A DNA stretch of 55,815 bases from Clostridia bacterium (GCA_017404985.1 JAFRBK010000025.1:1-55815), one strand, 5' to 3'; shown: positions 1 to 8,154, counted from the stretch's first letter. Notes: generated by a model not told the origin, from the sequence alone. Numbers and translations: made by a program.

Positions 1-354
1 CATATGGAGCAGATACGCGGCATGGCCGTCTACGATGTATGGGCATTTCCGGATCTGTTTGATCTTGAGGCATATAATCTGGATATGGCGAAATCTCCGA
101 AGTATCAACAATATACAAGGGGATGGGTGGAAAGCGTCAAGGACCTGGATCAGTATATTACACCTTGTTTGGAAGATGGCAATTATATCATTGCCAGTCA
201 ATATTCTGAGTTTATGCAGGCAGAAAAGCGTTATTTCATGGAATGCAAAATGACAGCAGAAGAATTCGCCGAGGAGCTTGACAGGGAGTGGGCTGCAGTA
301 ATTCATGGCGCGAGCGATAAGGACATCTGGATCGAGGAGTTTGATGATGAATAA
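1..354 (+). CDS. Solute-binding-protein-like family, C-terminal fragment (5' end outside window)
   Basis: The reading frame is open to the left edge, so this is the 3' end of a longer gene. Its last 100 or so residues align by eye with the C-terminus of the genes at 1036 and 2434: a block with SVKDLDQY followed by a short acidic helix and an FAEELDR-type end (compare SVREIDQY and FARLLDY at 1036). It therefore belongs to the same tandem family, which resembles extracellular family-1 solute-binding proteins. Unlike its neighbours it ends in an acidic tail (IWIEEFDDE). The stop overlaps the start of the next gene by 8 bases, so the two are probably co-translated. Ligand unknown; no transporter genes are visible nearby. 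Confidence 0.6.
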   Translation, partial: HMEQIRGMAVYDVWAFPDLFDLEAYNLDMAKSPKYQQYTRGWVESVKDLDQYITPCLEDGNYIIASQYSEFMQAEKRYFMECKMTAEEFAEELDREWAAVIHGASDKDIWIEEFDDE

Positions 355-925
355 GCCGATGAACAACGTCTCTCGCGCCTTGCAGGCGGCAGTGATGCTG
401 CTCGCGATCATACTGCTTGCGATGACCGTCTCGCAGGCAACACTGGCAGAGGGACAGACCGTGCTCATTGTGTATGGTGATGAAGACGCGGGAAACACGG
501 AGAATCTCCATGCCGATTGGGCATCCATGATTGGTTCCGCCGGTACGTTGGAGGAACTTCGGTTCTCCGGATATCGAAAAACGATGGATGTTGTGGTGGG
601 CAACAATCCTCCGGATTTTTTCATGATTGATAGCCGTGACTGTATTGCGGGTTTTATCGAAAAAGGACTGGTTTCCGCCTTCGAACCGACCCAGATGATG
701 ATGGATGATATTGCCGCCATGCCTGCGTTTGTCCAAAACGCGATCCGTGACAATCTGATGACGGAGGACGGACGGCTGTATGGTTTCCCGAATTATAAAA
801 ACAGTCGTGAATCGCTCTATAAAGCATCTTTTCAATCTGCATTTAAGGCCTTTTTAGGCGCGAAAGTCGATGATAGGGACGAAGGGCCTATTACTGTTTC
901 AGGCAACTTCCATTCGAGTATCTAA
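347..925 (+). CDS. Secreted solute-binding-protein-like paralogue, internally deleted (192 aa)
   Basis: The start is ATG at 347 (344 is an adjacent alternative), overlapping the previous stop. A signal peptide follows (hydrophobic AVMLLAIILLAMTVSQATLA). Residues to about 150 match the N-terminal lobe of the paralogues: NPPDFFMID, a GLVSAFEP block, and NLMTEDGRLYGFP (compare TLMTDDGLLLGYP at 1036). The protein then jumps to a 20-residue tail, GAKVDDRDEGPIT..., skipping the central and C-terminal lobes. Full paralogues are about 420 residues, so roughly 250 residues are missing and a complete binding fold is unlikely. The same tail is found again just after the stop of the next gene (2293-2373). 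Probably a decaying gene, though the frame is intact. Confidence 0.6.
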   Translation: MNKPMNNVSRALQAAVMLLAIILLAMTVSQATLAEGQTVLIVYGDEDAGNTENLHADWASMIGSAGTLEELRFSGYRKTMDVVVGNNPPDFFMIDSRDCIAGFIEKGLVSAFEPTQMMMDDIAAMPAFVQNAIRDNLMTEDGRLYGFPNYKNSRESLYKASFQSAFKAFLGAKVDDRDEGPITVSGNFHSSI

Positions 926-1035
926 TTGCTCTGTTGGGGCTCAGATCCCTGAGCCCCAACATGGTTGAGATTTATTCCTTAAGCGAAAATCAACGATACT
1001 TGTGTATCAACAATTGTAGTTATGGAGGGTGCGCG

Positions 1036-2292
1036 ATGGCAATTCGGAAAGCGGGAGTCATATCAATAATACTGATCCTTGTTCTATGGAGCTTAGGAGC
1101 AATGAATTATTCAGTGGCCTTGGTGCAAGAATCATTCTATGAATCCGACCTGGACGATAGTCTCATTAAAGATATTGAAAACCAATTCAACATTGATCTT
1201 ATCTCTCTTCCGCCGATCAATGGTATCAGCACGGCTGATTATCTTGTATCGGACAATCCCCCAGATATACTCAATATAGGACAGACGTCAGAAACATGGG
1301 ACGATATAGTAAAAGCCGGTGTGATTGCTTCCTTTCCACTTAGTGATCAACTCAAACAGGATCTTGGTACGATGTCGCCAATTGTCAGGTCAGCTATCCA
1401 AAGGACCTTGATGACGGATGATGGTTTGCTTCTAGGGTATCCTACATATGTTAATATATCACCGTTATTATTTCTGGTTTCTGATTCCTGGAACCGATCG
1501 CCGTTTGCCAATACAATTCCGCCGAGATCTTTCACAGAGCTATTAGATTTTATAGAGCTTTATCTGAGCACGCCTCATGATGGCTATTGCTTTATGTATG
1601 ATATTAATGGAATGGGGCCATATTTTCTGGTTGACAGGTGTGTTGAATGCTGGATTATTCAAAGCAGAGAGCAAGGGTCATTTCCATCTTTCATTGATGA
1701 TGAGTTTATTTCCCTGTTGGAGAGAACTAGGGAACTGGCAAGTGCGTTATATGGCAATGAATCAAAAAAGTACTGCAAAAACCAACATCAATTGTTTTCT
1801 ACACTATACTGGGGAAATACGGAAAATGCAAAAGATACATATGTCTGGAACGACATGATACCTTGGCGAATCACACTGGAACAACAGCCATATGTGCATG
1901 TTGGCATGACGGTATGTTGTATACGTAAAGGTAGTACTTTGGAGCCAATCGCAACACAGATCATAGAAACAATCATCAAGAATCGAAGTACACCATATCG
2001 TGGGAATATATATTGGTGGAACTATTTCTATCCGCATCCGGAAGAGGTTAATGTAAAGAAATTTAACAAGTGGGAAGGAGATAGCAATAAGTTTCTGCAT
2101 ACAACTCAAGACTTCGTAGACAGTGTTCGAGAGATAGATCAATATGCTTCGCCAACAACAGTTTGTGTTACATCCTTCCCTTTTTACAGAAGCGATATGA
2201 TAGATATCGAGGACAAGGCATATGCAGATTTTCTGAAATACAACATTAACGGATCGGAATTCGCCAGGCTGTTGGACTATATCAACAGATAG
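1036..2292 (+). CDS. Secreted solute-binding-protein-like paralogue (418 aa)
   Basis: ATG at 1036 is preceded by GGAGG at 1024-1028. A hydrophobic signal segment (residues 4-27) indicates export. The body has features of family-1 extracellular solute-binding proteins: DNPPDIL near residue 75, an aromatic-rich centre, and a final helical SVREIDQY block. It is clearly homologous to the gene at 2434 (shared PPRSFTELLDFIELYL / PPTSFTEVLDFLELYL, NTPHDG, MIPWRIT / LIPWRIT). No lipobox cysteine is obvious. The frame ends in TAG at 2290, but a conserved tail continues in the same frame after it (next entry), so the protein may be slightly truncated by a nonsense mutation. No permease or ATPase is nearby; function unknown. 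Confidence 0.7.
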   Translation: MAIRKAGVISIILILVLWSLGAMNYSVALVQESFYESDLDDSLIKDIENQFNIDLISLPPINGISTADYLVSDNPPDILNIGQTSETWDDIVKAGVIASFPLSDQLKQDLGTMSPIVRSAIQRTLMTDDGLLLGYPTYVNISPLLFLVSDSWNRSPFANTIPPRSFTELLDFIELYLSTPHDGYCFMYDINGMGPYFLVDRCVECWIIQSREQGSFPSFIDDEFISLLERTRELASALYGNESKKYCKNQHQLFSTLYWGNTENAKDTYVWNDMIPWRITLEQQPYVHVGMTVCCIRKGSTLEPIATQIIETIIKNRSTPYRGNIYWWNYFYPHPEEVNVKKFNKWEGDSNKFLHTTQDFVDSVREIDQYASPTTVCVTSFPFYRSDMIDIEDKAYADFLKYNINGSEFARLLDYINR

Positions 2293-2373
2293 CATGGTAT
2301 GGGCGCTAAAGTTGATGATCGTGATGAAGGTCCCATAACTATTTCTGGAGCTTTTAATCCAAATCGAAACTAA
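2293..2373 (+). pseudogene. In-frame orphan C-terminal tail after the TAG stop
   Basis: Directly after the TAG at 2290-2292 and in the same frame lie about 26 codons reading HGMGAKVDDRDEGPITISG... and ending in TAA. The GAKVDDRDEGPIT block is identical in protein to the tail of the gene ending at 925. Two copies of the same tail suggest it once formed the C-terminus of this family, and that the TAG now separates it from its gene. A tiny ORF starting at ATG 2299 would encode it but has no convincing ribosome site. Confidence 0.55.
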
Positions 2374-2433
2374 GATCAATATTGGGGCACATATGGGTAC
2401 TTCATATGTGCCCCTCTTCAGGAGGAAGTTGCA

Positions 2434-3702
2434 GTGAGAAGAGCAAGGAATATCGCATTCACTATTTTCGGAATAGTATTATTGTCTGCTTTTATAATCC
2501 ATCCAGCTGCGGCTGATCCGATTATCTCTGGAATAGAAGACACTTATTGGAATGATTGGAGCAAAATACTTCATACGTCATCACCGTTGACTTCAGTAGA
2601 CAATGATCTTGATGATCCTCTGGTATATCTTCAATCATCTACGCCGCCTGATGTATTCAGAATACAAGCAACCCGAGAGAACTTTAAGGCAATTGTTCAG
2701 GCTGAATTGCTTGAACCATTTGAGCCAAGTGAAAAAATGAAGGAAGAAATCAAAAACTTCCCACCTGTGATTCAATCAGTAATGCAAGAACTGGTATGTA
2801 ATGAGGATGGCCTTCTATTGGGTTACCCCAAGTCTTTGAGTCTGCAAGGAATGTTATTCTGGGTTCCGGATGCATGGAATGCTTCTCCATTCAAGGATGT
2901 AACGCCACCAACTTCTTTTACAGAAGTATTAGATTTTCTTGAACTTTATTTGAATACACCTCATGATGGATTCTGCTTTTATTATGATATTTCAGAAAGC
3001 AAAAATCCGTTGAGAAATAACTGGATGTCCATGCTGATTGAATGCTATTCGATACAATGCAGGAATCAAGGTATATCCATCAACTTCAACAATGAGGAAT
3101 TTATTGAATTGGCTCAAAGAACAAAGGATTTATTCAGTCAACTATGCAAAGAAGAGCCAAATATAAAGAAACAAAAAGGTCGGCAATTGTTTTGTACTTA
3201 CTATCATGGATATACCGAAAATGGAAAGGATACTTTTTCGTGGGATAATCTCATTCCCTGGCGGATCACATCAGAACAAAGGCCACTGGTAAACGTAAAT
3301 TTATGGCTCTACTGTTTGCGAAAAGGAAGCGAATTTTCAGACTATGCGCAGGTACTTTTTGACAATGTAATTGACCATCGAAAAGACCTGGTTCACGGTC
3401 AGGATAATTGGCTGGCATATCTCTATGTCAATAATACCTGGATCAACGTATCCGAATACAATAAGCGGATTGATAAACAACATGGGAAGAAGTGGAAATG
3501 TTTCTATATGACGCAGGAATACATTGACAGCATCTGGAGACTTCAAGAACATGCGGAAGCATGCATGGAAATGCGGAATTATCTTTCAGCATTTATACCA
3601 TGGGAGACTCACAAAGAATACTTTCGCATAATAGATGAGTTTCTTGCTGGCAGTATTCCGGCAGATGAATTTGCTCAGAAGATCACAGAATTGGGAGAGT
3701 AG
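2434..3702 (+). CDS. Secreted solute-binding-protein-like paralogue (422 aa)
   Basis: GTG start at 2434 with GGAGG at 2421-2425. Residues 5-27 form a signal peptide ending in AAA. The domain order matches the gene at 1036: an N-terminal lobe with TPPDVFRI, then DGLLLGYPKS, a central PPTSFTEVLDFLELYL block, LIPWRIT, and a C-terminal helical segment. This is the cleanest full-length member of the tandem array and lacks the GAKVDDRDEG tail. It ends 2 bases before the next start, so it may share a transcript with the hydrolase genes downstream. Family-1 solute-binding-like fold is inferred; ligand unknown. Confidence 0.7.
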   Translation: MRRARNIAFTIFGIVLLSAFIIHPAAADPIISGIEDTYWNDWSKILHTSSPLTSVDNDLDDPLVYLQSSTPPDVFRIQATRENFKAIVQAELLEPFEPSEKMKEEIKNFPPVIQSVMQELVCNEDGLLLGYPKSLSLQGMLFWVPDAWNASPFKDVTPPTSFTEVLDFLELYLNTPHDGFCFYYDISESKNPLRNNWMSMLIECYSIQCRNQGISINFNNEEFIELAQRTKDLFSQLCKEEPNIKKQKGRQLFCTYYHGYTENGKDTFSWDNLIPWRITSEQRPLVNVNLWLYCLRKGSEFSDYAQVLFDNVIDHRKDLVHGQDNWLAYLYVNNTWINVSEYNKRIDKQHGKKWKCFYMTQEYIDSIWRLQEHAEACMEMRNYLSAFIPWETHKEYFRIIDEFLAGSIPADEFAQKITELGE

Positions 3703-3704
3703 CC

Positions 3705-3896
3705 ATGTTTTGGATCAGAAGAACTAGTTGGTGTTTGATTATTCTAATCGCCGTATTGGGATTACTAATAACCCCATCCATGGCCGCGACCACTGATGAC
3801 AGTATTAAGCAACAGCTCAAACGACATTACACAACCGGTGCCGCTGTAGTAGTCGCAAAGGATGGTGAAATTGTATATGAATACTACTACGGGTAA
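3705..3896 (+). pseudogene. Truncated N-terminus of a beta-lactamase-fold serine hydrolase
   Basis: It encodes 63 residues: a signal peptide (hydrophobic 10-27) and then TTGAAVVVAKDGEIVYEYYYG followed by TAA. The same block (SGAAVVVAKDGEIVYEYYYGY) occurs about 350 bases downstream in the full hydrolase gene, with many synonymous differences, so this is an older partial duplication rather than a recent copy. The catalytic SxxK, YxN and HxG motifs are all missing. It has a plausible exported N-terminus but cannot be an active hydrolase. Confidence 0.7.
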
Positions 3897-3912
3897 AAAG
3901 GACGATTTCAGC

Positions 3913-5214
3913 ATGAATCAGATAATACCTCAGGATATGACGATATGTTTGCGATCGGCATTTCCATCCGTACCACCGGATTGCATTGAAGCGCTGATGT
4001 CAGCTGCATATTCTGTTCGCAATGCTCAATATCATGTATATTCATTCAGGCATAGGCTTGCTTCCGCTGTGACAGCCATTATCTGCGGAGCGTCTTCCTT
4101 ACATGCGGAATTTGCTTTCGGTGCTGGGACGAAGGATGTCGATACCCAGCTGCATACGATTATGAGGAACTTTAAGACTTCCGGCGCTGCAGTTGTTGTC
4201 GCGAAGGATGGGGAAATTGTATACGAGTATTATTACGGTTATGCAGATAAGAAATCAAAAAAGCCCATAACGGACAGCACCTACTTCAGACTGGCATCGG
4301 TGACGAAACTGGTTACGGCCATCCGTACCATGCAGCTGGTGGAACAGGGTGCGTTAGACCTGGATCACGATATCTCAGCTTATCTGGGTTATGATATTCG
4401 AAATCCATATCACCGGAAGCCCCCGATCACGCTTCGTATGTTGATGACCCATACATCCTCCCTGAATCCCTACGGAGGGTATTTCGATGAAACGAGAACG
4501 CTTTCGTCATTGATCGCCTTTGACCGGACGAAACGAAGCAACTGGTACAATGAGGTTCCGGGAACAAAATATCGATATTCAAACTACGGCGCGGGTATCA
4601 TTGGTTCCATCATCGAAAGCGTCACGGACAACAATATTGATGACAACCTGCAAGAGAATGTATTCTATCCGTTGAATATCAGCGCTTCATACTCTGCCGG
4701 ACTGCTTCCTGATTCTGAAAACGTAGCGACCCTGTATAACACTGACGGAAAAATCGATAAGTCCCGAGAGGATTCGCTGGGCAAAGTCTGGGATACAGGG
4801 GTTGATCCGGACAATCATTACCGGATTACAATTGGTTCTCTCTGGATGCGGGCAAAAGACCTGTGCCGGATCGGAATACTTCTCTGCAACGGTGGATTCT
4901 ATAACGGAGTAACGCTGCTGCAGATGGAAACGGTTGAAATGATGATGGACGAACAGCGCGGAAAAGGCGGGATAAGCGCGAACACCCCTTATGGCCTATG
5001 TGTTCACCATGAAATGACTCTGGTAAATGGAAAGACCTTCTATGGGCATCAGGGACTGTGTAATGGGATTCTGGTTAATCTGTATTACGATCCGGAAACA
5101 CAGTTTGTGGTTACATTCTGCAGTAATGGTTGCCACAACCGGCTGGACAATCGGGTTGGAAAACTGACGCGAAGGGTTTTTGCCGTTGTCTGGGATGCGT
5201 ATGCTAGTCCATAA
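3913..5214 (+). CDS. Beta-lactamase-family serine hydrolase (class C / PBP-like)
   Basis: The penicillin-binding/beta-lactamase fold (Beta-lactamase, PF00144 type) is shown by three motifs: the nucleophile SVTK (SxxK) in LASVTKLVTA, YSN (YxN) in KYRYSNYGAG, and a late HQG (HxG) in YGHQGLCNG. Such enzymes act outside the cell on peptides, esters or cell-wall peptides; the substrate is not predictable. The start is uncertain. ATG 3913 has AAGGA about 10 bases upstream. ATG 3997 would place a hydrophobic segment (SAVTAIICGASSLHA) closer to the N-terminus as a signal peptide. The N-terminal 60 residues look unrelated to the family and may be created sequence left by the partial duplication just upstream. 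Confidence 0.8.
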   Translation: MNQIIPQDMTICLRSAFPSVPPDCIEALMSAAYSVRNAQYHVYSFRHRLASAVTAIICGASSLHAEFAFGAGTKDVDTQLHTIMRNFKTSGAAVVVAKDGEIVYEYYYGYADKKSKKPITDSTYFRLASVTKLVTAIRTMQLVEQGALDLDHDISAYLGYDIRNPYHRKPPITLRMLMTHTSSLNPYGGYFDETRTLSSLIAFDRTKRSNWYNEVPGTKYRYSNYGAGIIGSIIESVTDNNIDDNLQENVFYPLNISASYSAGLLPDSENVATLYNTDGKIDKSREDSLGKVWDTGVDPDNHYRITIGSLWMRAKDLCRIGILLCNGGFYNGVTLLQMETVEMMMDEQRGKGGISANTPYGLCVHHEMTLVNGKTFYGHQGLCNGILVNLYYDPETQFVVTFCSNGCHNRLDNRVGKLTRRVFAVVWDAYASP

Positions 5215-5278
5215 AGAATGCTTTGCTTACCATCACCGGGAAAATGTTCCTTGAATAATGAAAAGAAGCATAGCGGAA

Positions 5279-5311
5279 ACTCCCACGAGGTTTTAGTCTC
5301 CCCGTGGGAGT
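5279..5311 (+). terminator. Hairpin, copy 1 of an ACTCCCAC...GTGGGAGT family
   Basis: ACTCCCACGAGG pairs with CCCCGTGGGAGT across a short loop, with one mismatch. It lies 64 bases after the hydrolase stop. There is no strong T-run, so it may be a weak terminator or a dispersed hairpin element; copies 2 and 3 are at 7090 and 8612. Confidence 0.55.
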
Positions 5312-5465
5312 CGCTGTTTATCCTTATGCTACAATTCTTATGTAGCATGTAACTTGAAATCAATGTGGCTTAGAGACCGGAAAACGTGTATAACAATAGG
5401 GGTGGCGTTGAAGATGCCATCCCTGAGAAAATTTTACTGAGAATTTAAGTTTTGGCCCTGCCCAT

Positions 5466-5471
5466 CGTCTA
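5466..5471 (+). promoter_or_regulatory. Putative ECF-type -10 element (CGTCTA)
   Basis: CGTCTA sits 23 bases before the GTG start of the sigma gene. The same hexamer lies at the matching place before the second ECF sigma gene (10360-10365, minus strand). ECF sigma factors often recognise a CGTC-like -10 and commonly autoregulate. The -35 is not clearly defined (AATTTAAG region is a candidate). Confidence 0.35.
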
Positions 5472-5494
5472 AATGGTTGAGGAGGTGATCAACG

Positions 5495-6019
5495 GTGGGA
5501 ATGATTCAGGCGCCGAATCAAACCCCGGCAGACCGACTTGATCAAATGGTGCAGCAATATGAAAAGGATCTGCTCCGAATCTGCTGCATATACCTGAGAG
5601 ATCGTACTGCTGCGGAGGATGTGGTACAGGAAACCTTTCTGAAGGCTTTCAGGAGCATGGATTCTTTTCGTGGGGAAAGCAGTGAAAAGACCTGGCTGAT
5701 CCGGATCGCAATCAATTGCTGCCGGGATTATAGGCGCAGTGCCTGGTACCGGTACATAGATTTCCGTGTGTCGGTCGACCAGTTACCTATAATGTCTTCC
5801 GCGCCACCGAGCGATGATCATATTGCGCTGACCATGGCGATCATGAAGCTGAAGCCCAAATACATGGAAGTCGTTCTGCTGTATTTCTATGAGGGCTACC
5901 CCATCAAGGAAATTGCGAAAATGCTGAACCTGACGGAGGCTGCTGTCTCAAGTAGAATCCACAAGGCAAAGCAAAAACTAAAAGCTGAACTGGAAGGAGG
6001 CGAAGACGATGAAAAGTGA
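5495..6019 (+). CDS. ECF-type RNA polymerase sigma factor
   Basis: 174 residues with the sigma-70 region 2 (residues 20-85; DRTAAEDVVQETFLKAF and the EKTWLIRIAINCCRDYRR segment) and region 4 (residues 118-165; helix-turn-helix in YPIKEIAKMLNLTEAAVSSRIHKAK). There is no region 3, as expected for the ECF group. GTG at 5495 is chosen because GGAGGTGATC, a near-perfect anti-16S match, lies at 5481-5490; ATG 5501 is an alternative. It overlaps the following membrane gene by 11 bases, the usual arrangement for a sigma factor with its membrane anti-sigma partner. Possible autoregulation through CGTCTA at 5466. Confidence 0.9.
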   Translation: MGMIQAPNQTPADRLDQMVQQYEKDLLRICCIYLRDRTAAEDVVQETFLKAFRSMDSFRGESSEKTWLIRIAINCCRDYRRSAWYRYIDFRVSVDQLPIMSSAPPSDDHIALTMAIMKLKPKYMEVVLLYFYEGYPIKEIAKMLNLTEAAVSSRIHKAKQKLKAELEGGEDDEK

Positions 6020-6989
6020 TCAGGAAATCATGCAGAGCATCCGTACTGCGATTGATGATTGCACCAAGGGGATCGATAACGCGCCTTCGCTGCAATACCA
6101 GATTGCGCGAAAAGCGAAAGGAGAAGAACCTATGAAAAAGAGAATAACAGCATCCATGATCCTGGTAACCGCGCTGATCATCCTGTCCGTTACCGCGGCC
6201 CTTGCCGCAGGGCTCGGCCTGTTCGGCAGACTGGCTGGCAGGGAATTCGCCGATGAACGGCTCGTCGCTCTGCAGGACACTGCGGACGCCGTGGAACTGA
6301 CCGCCACCACGGAAAGCGGCGTCTCCATTACCATCGACCAGGCCATCTATGAGGGAAACCACGTGTTTATCTCCTACCGGACAGAAGGCCCCGGCAGTAT
6401 GGCGGACGGCATGTTCCTGGAGGACGGTACCTATCTGGATATTATCGCCGGGGAATTCACAGAGGAAGACGGCGCGACAATCGGCTGGAAGGAATGCGAG
6501 ATTCCGGAAGACAAGATAGAGGATACCCTGACTTTTGTCGCACGGCTGACCGAAAACAAGGGTGAACTGGCCTTCACCCTGACCCGGAACAAGCAGTTCG
6601 TTTCCCTGTCAGGATTCGCCAGTCTCAGTGACTGCCAGGCCCGGGCTGAGGTAATGGCCGGCAAAATCGACACCATCGTGCGGATGTATATCGACTATCC
6701 CGAAGTACTGATTGACGCATGGGAAAGCGGAGACGCTGAGCTCTTTGATTACTGGTATCTTTACCGGGACGGCAAAGAAGTGCAACAGATTAGCGATATG
6801 GGCAGCATGAGCAGATCCGCCCCCGGGCAGATCCTTTCCGAAGAGTTCTTCATGAAGCTTGACAGCTATGAGAACCTAACCTTGTCCCCCTACAGCAGCG
6901 ATGAATACGGGCAGCATCCGGAAGCCGTCATGAAACTGGAGACCGTCAGCCCGGATGCCTATCCGACGCTCCTGCCCCTCGCGGAATAA
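6009..6989 (+). CDS. Membrane anti-sigma-like protein (DUF4179 type)
   Basis: 326 residues. A cytoplasmic N-terminus of about 45 residues contains short helices, then one membrane helix (ITASMILVTALIILSVTAALAAG), then a large extracytoplasmic domain rich in beta-strand sequence. This topology and its coupling to the ECF gene (11-base overlap) match the DUF4179 anti-sigma family, in which the N-terminus holds the sigma factor and the outer domain senses an envelope signal. The signal is unknown. A similar pair occurs at 8661-10333 in opposite orientation. Confidence 0.75.
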   Translation: MKSDQEIMQSIRTAIDDCTKGIDNAPSLQYQIARKAKGEEPMKKRITASMILVTALIILSVTAALAAGLGLFGRLAGREFADERLVALQDTADAVELTATTESGVSITIDQAIYEGNHVFISYRTEGPGSMADGMFLEDGTYLDIIAGEFTEEDGATIGWKECEIPEDKIEDTLTFVARLTENKGELAFTLTRNKQFVSLSGFASLSDCQARAEVMAGKIDTIVRMYIDYPEVLIDAWESGDAELFDYWYLYRDGKEVQQISDMGSMSRSAPGQILSEEFFMKLDSYENLTLSPYSSDEYGQHPEAVMKLETVSPDAYPTLLPLAE

Positions 6990-7089
6990 TGCAGAGCGTG
7001 CACGCTCTGTCAACTGGATTCCCTTATTACACAGTTCTGTTCTAAAAGTTGAAAACAACCCTTTACAAACATGGTGTTATGAACGAAAA

Positions 7090-7122
7090 AACTCCCATGT
7101 GGCTCATCACCCCATGGGAGTT
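7090..7122 (+). terminator. Hairpin, copy 2 of the ACTCCCA...TGGGAGT family
   Basis: An A-run is followed by ACTCCCATGTGG, a short loop, and CCCCATGGGAGTTCG. It lies about 100 bases after the anti-sigma gene and could end that transcript, or transcription from the opposite side, where the A-run becomes a T-run. Related to the hairpins at 5279 and 8612. Confidence 0.5.
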
Positions 7123-7254
7123 CGTGCATTTCCCGGCCCTTATGCCGCGATCCGCATGTATTGCTCGACGCTGATGCAGAACTTGATCTCGACCTCGCAA
7201 TCATGCTTGATCTGAAGTCTTTTAGAAGTTCTATATGGTAATTACCTGATATGG

Positions 7255-7561
7255 TCACAGCACATCAGTATCAGGATACCAGCTGTCTCCGGTCGGAGAG
7301 ACTTGATTTGCATATAAGATTTCTCCAGTCACGCCATCAACCCAAATGATATACTGCCATGGACTTTCGGATGTTGGATCAGTATACAGGAGGATTCTCC
7401 AAATCGGATTGCTGCCTTGATCGCGAGAGTAGGTTCTCTTCGTTTTCCATGTTGAAATCACGTTTATATCCAGGTTTAATCCTTGAGCTGCCTTTTCATG
7501 GGCAATTTGAAGTGCGCTCTCTTCACTGATTTCTTCAGCTGTTGGCTCACTATAGTCGTAC
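7255..7561 (-). pseudogene. PepSY-like C-terminal remnant
   Basis: The minus frame encodes about 100 residues with a PepSY-like pattern: EESALQIAHEKAA, a TWKTKRTYSR strand, PIWRILLYTD, and YIIWVDGVTGEILYANQ, the typical end of a PepSY domain. No start codon with a ribosome site is present. Upstream the frame runs into the promoter/operator of the opposite-strand tnpV, so the 5' part of the gene has been lost. It probably derives from a secreted or membrane protein cut by the insertion of the tnpV segment. Confidence 0.5.
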
Positions 7562-7569
7562 AAAAAAGA

Positions 7570-7620
7570 TTGACAATCAGGACGGAAAAGTATATTATGT
7601 TTATGTAGACAACTGTCTAC
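7570..7620 (+). promoter_or_regulatory. Strong sigma-A promoter with BlaI-type operator before tnpV
   Basis: TTGACA (7570-7575), a 17-base spacer, and TATTAT (7593-7598), followed by a perfect 6+6 palindrome GTAGAC-AACT-GTCTAC (7605-7620) covering the expected transcription start. The geometry and sequence match the site before blaI at 8104-8154, so the BlaI-family protein encoded there is the likely repressor. Confidence 0.65.
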
Positions 7621-7657
7621 CATAAATAAATAGAGTATCTTTGAAGGAGGGCAGCGC

Positions 7658-8029
7658 ATGAAATCGATTTTTGAACAGAATGGCGGCACATACACTCGAT
7701 GTGGAGACTATCTGCTCCCGGATATGGGCTTGACTGAACTGGAGAGGATGCCCTTGGGAAAATACGGAATGATGCGCCGCAAGTATCTGGAAGAAAGCCG
7801 TCAGGGACTATACATGAGGATGATTCTGAGCGGAAAGCTGATGGAACATTTGCAGGAGATTGACGCAACCTGCCGCAGACGAATGGATCAGATGATTCGA
7901 GAAATGGCCTTGACTGAAGGTGTCACTGAAGAACTGAAGGCTAAAGAACAGATGACCTGGCTACAAAAAATGAACTCGCTACATGCTTCTGCAGAGGAGA
8001 TCGTGCTAAAAGATCTTATATACGCCTGA
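7658..8029 (+). CDS. tnpV: TnpV-family transposon-associated protein
   Basis: 123 residues. The start MKSIFEQNGGTY...GDYLLPD, the central GMMRRKYLEESRQGLYMRMILSGKL and the end LKAKEQMTWLQKMN...AEEIVLKDLIY match the TnpV family known from clostridial transposons and conjugative elements. The molecular role of TnpV is unclear; it is a marker of mobile DNA. GGAGG precedes the ATG at a good distance. No transposase, integrase or terminal repeats are visible, so this is a remnant or a stand-alone copy. Its promoter carries a BlaI-like operator, which is unusual for this gene. Confidence 0.8.
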   Translation: MKSIFEQNGGTYTRCGDYLLPDMGLTELERMPLGKYGMMRRKYLEESRQGLYMRMILSGKLMEHLQEIDATCRRRMDQMIREMALTEGVTEELKAKEQMTWLQKMNSLHASAEEIVLKDLIYA

Positions 8030-8039
8030 AACGAACACA

Positions 8040-8074
8040 GCCCTCGCTGAAACCAAAACCGGCGAGGGCCTTTA
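8040..8074 (+). terminator. Intrinsic terminator of tnpV
   Basis: GCCCTCGC pairs with GCGAGGGC around a 15-base A-rich loop and is followed by CTTTAAATT. It lies just downstream of the tnpV stop. Confidence 0.65.
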
Positions 8075-8103
8075 AATTATCAATATGAACCGCTGTTTTC
8101 CGC

Positions 8104-8154
8104 TTGACACGTATTGAGAAGGCATGATAATGTCCAACGTAGACGTACGTCGAC
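8104..8154 (+). promoter_or_regulatory. blaI promoter with autoregulatory operator
   Basis: TTGACA (8104-8109), 16 bases, GATAAT (8126-8131), then GTAGAC-GTAC-GTCGAC (8139-8154), one mismatch from a perfect palindrome. The half-site GTAGAC and the 4-base spacing are shared with 7605-7620. BlaI/MecI/CopY proteins bind such dyads as dimers and commonly repress their own gene. Confidence 0.65.

Noticed and set aside
7560-7620. Protein-like plus-strand frame reading KIDNQDGKVYYVYVDNCLP before tnpV
   Set aside because: The same bases form a near-ideal TTGACA-17-TATTAT promoter and a perfect palindrome, which explain the sequence better. There is no start codon or ribosome site.
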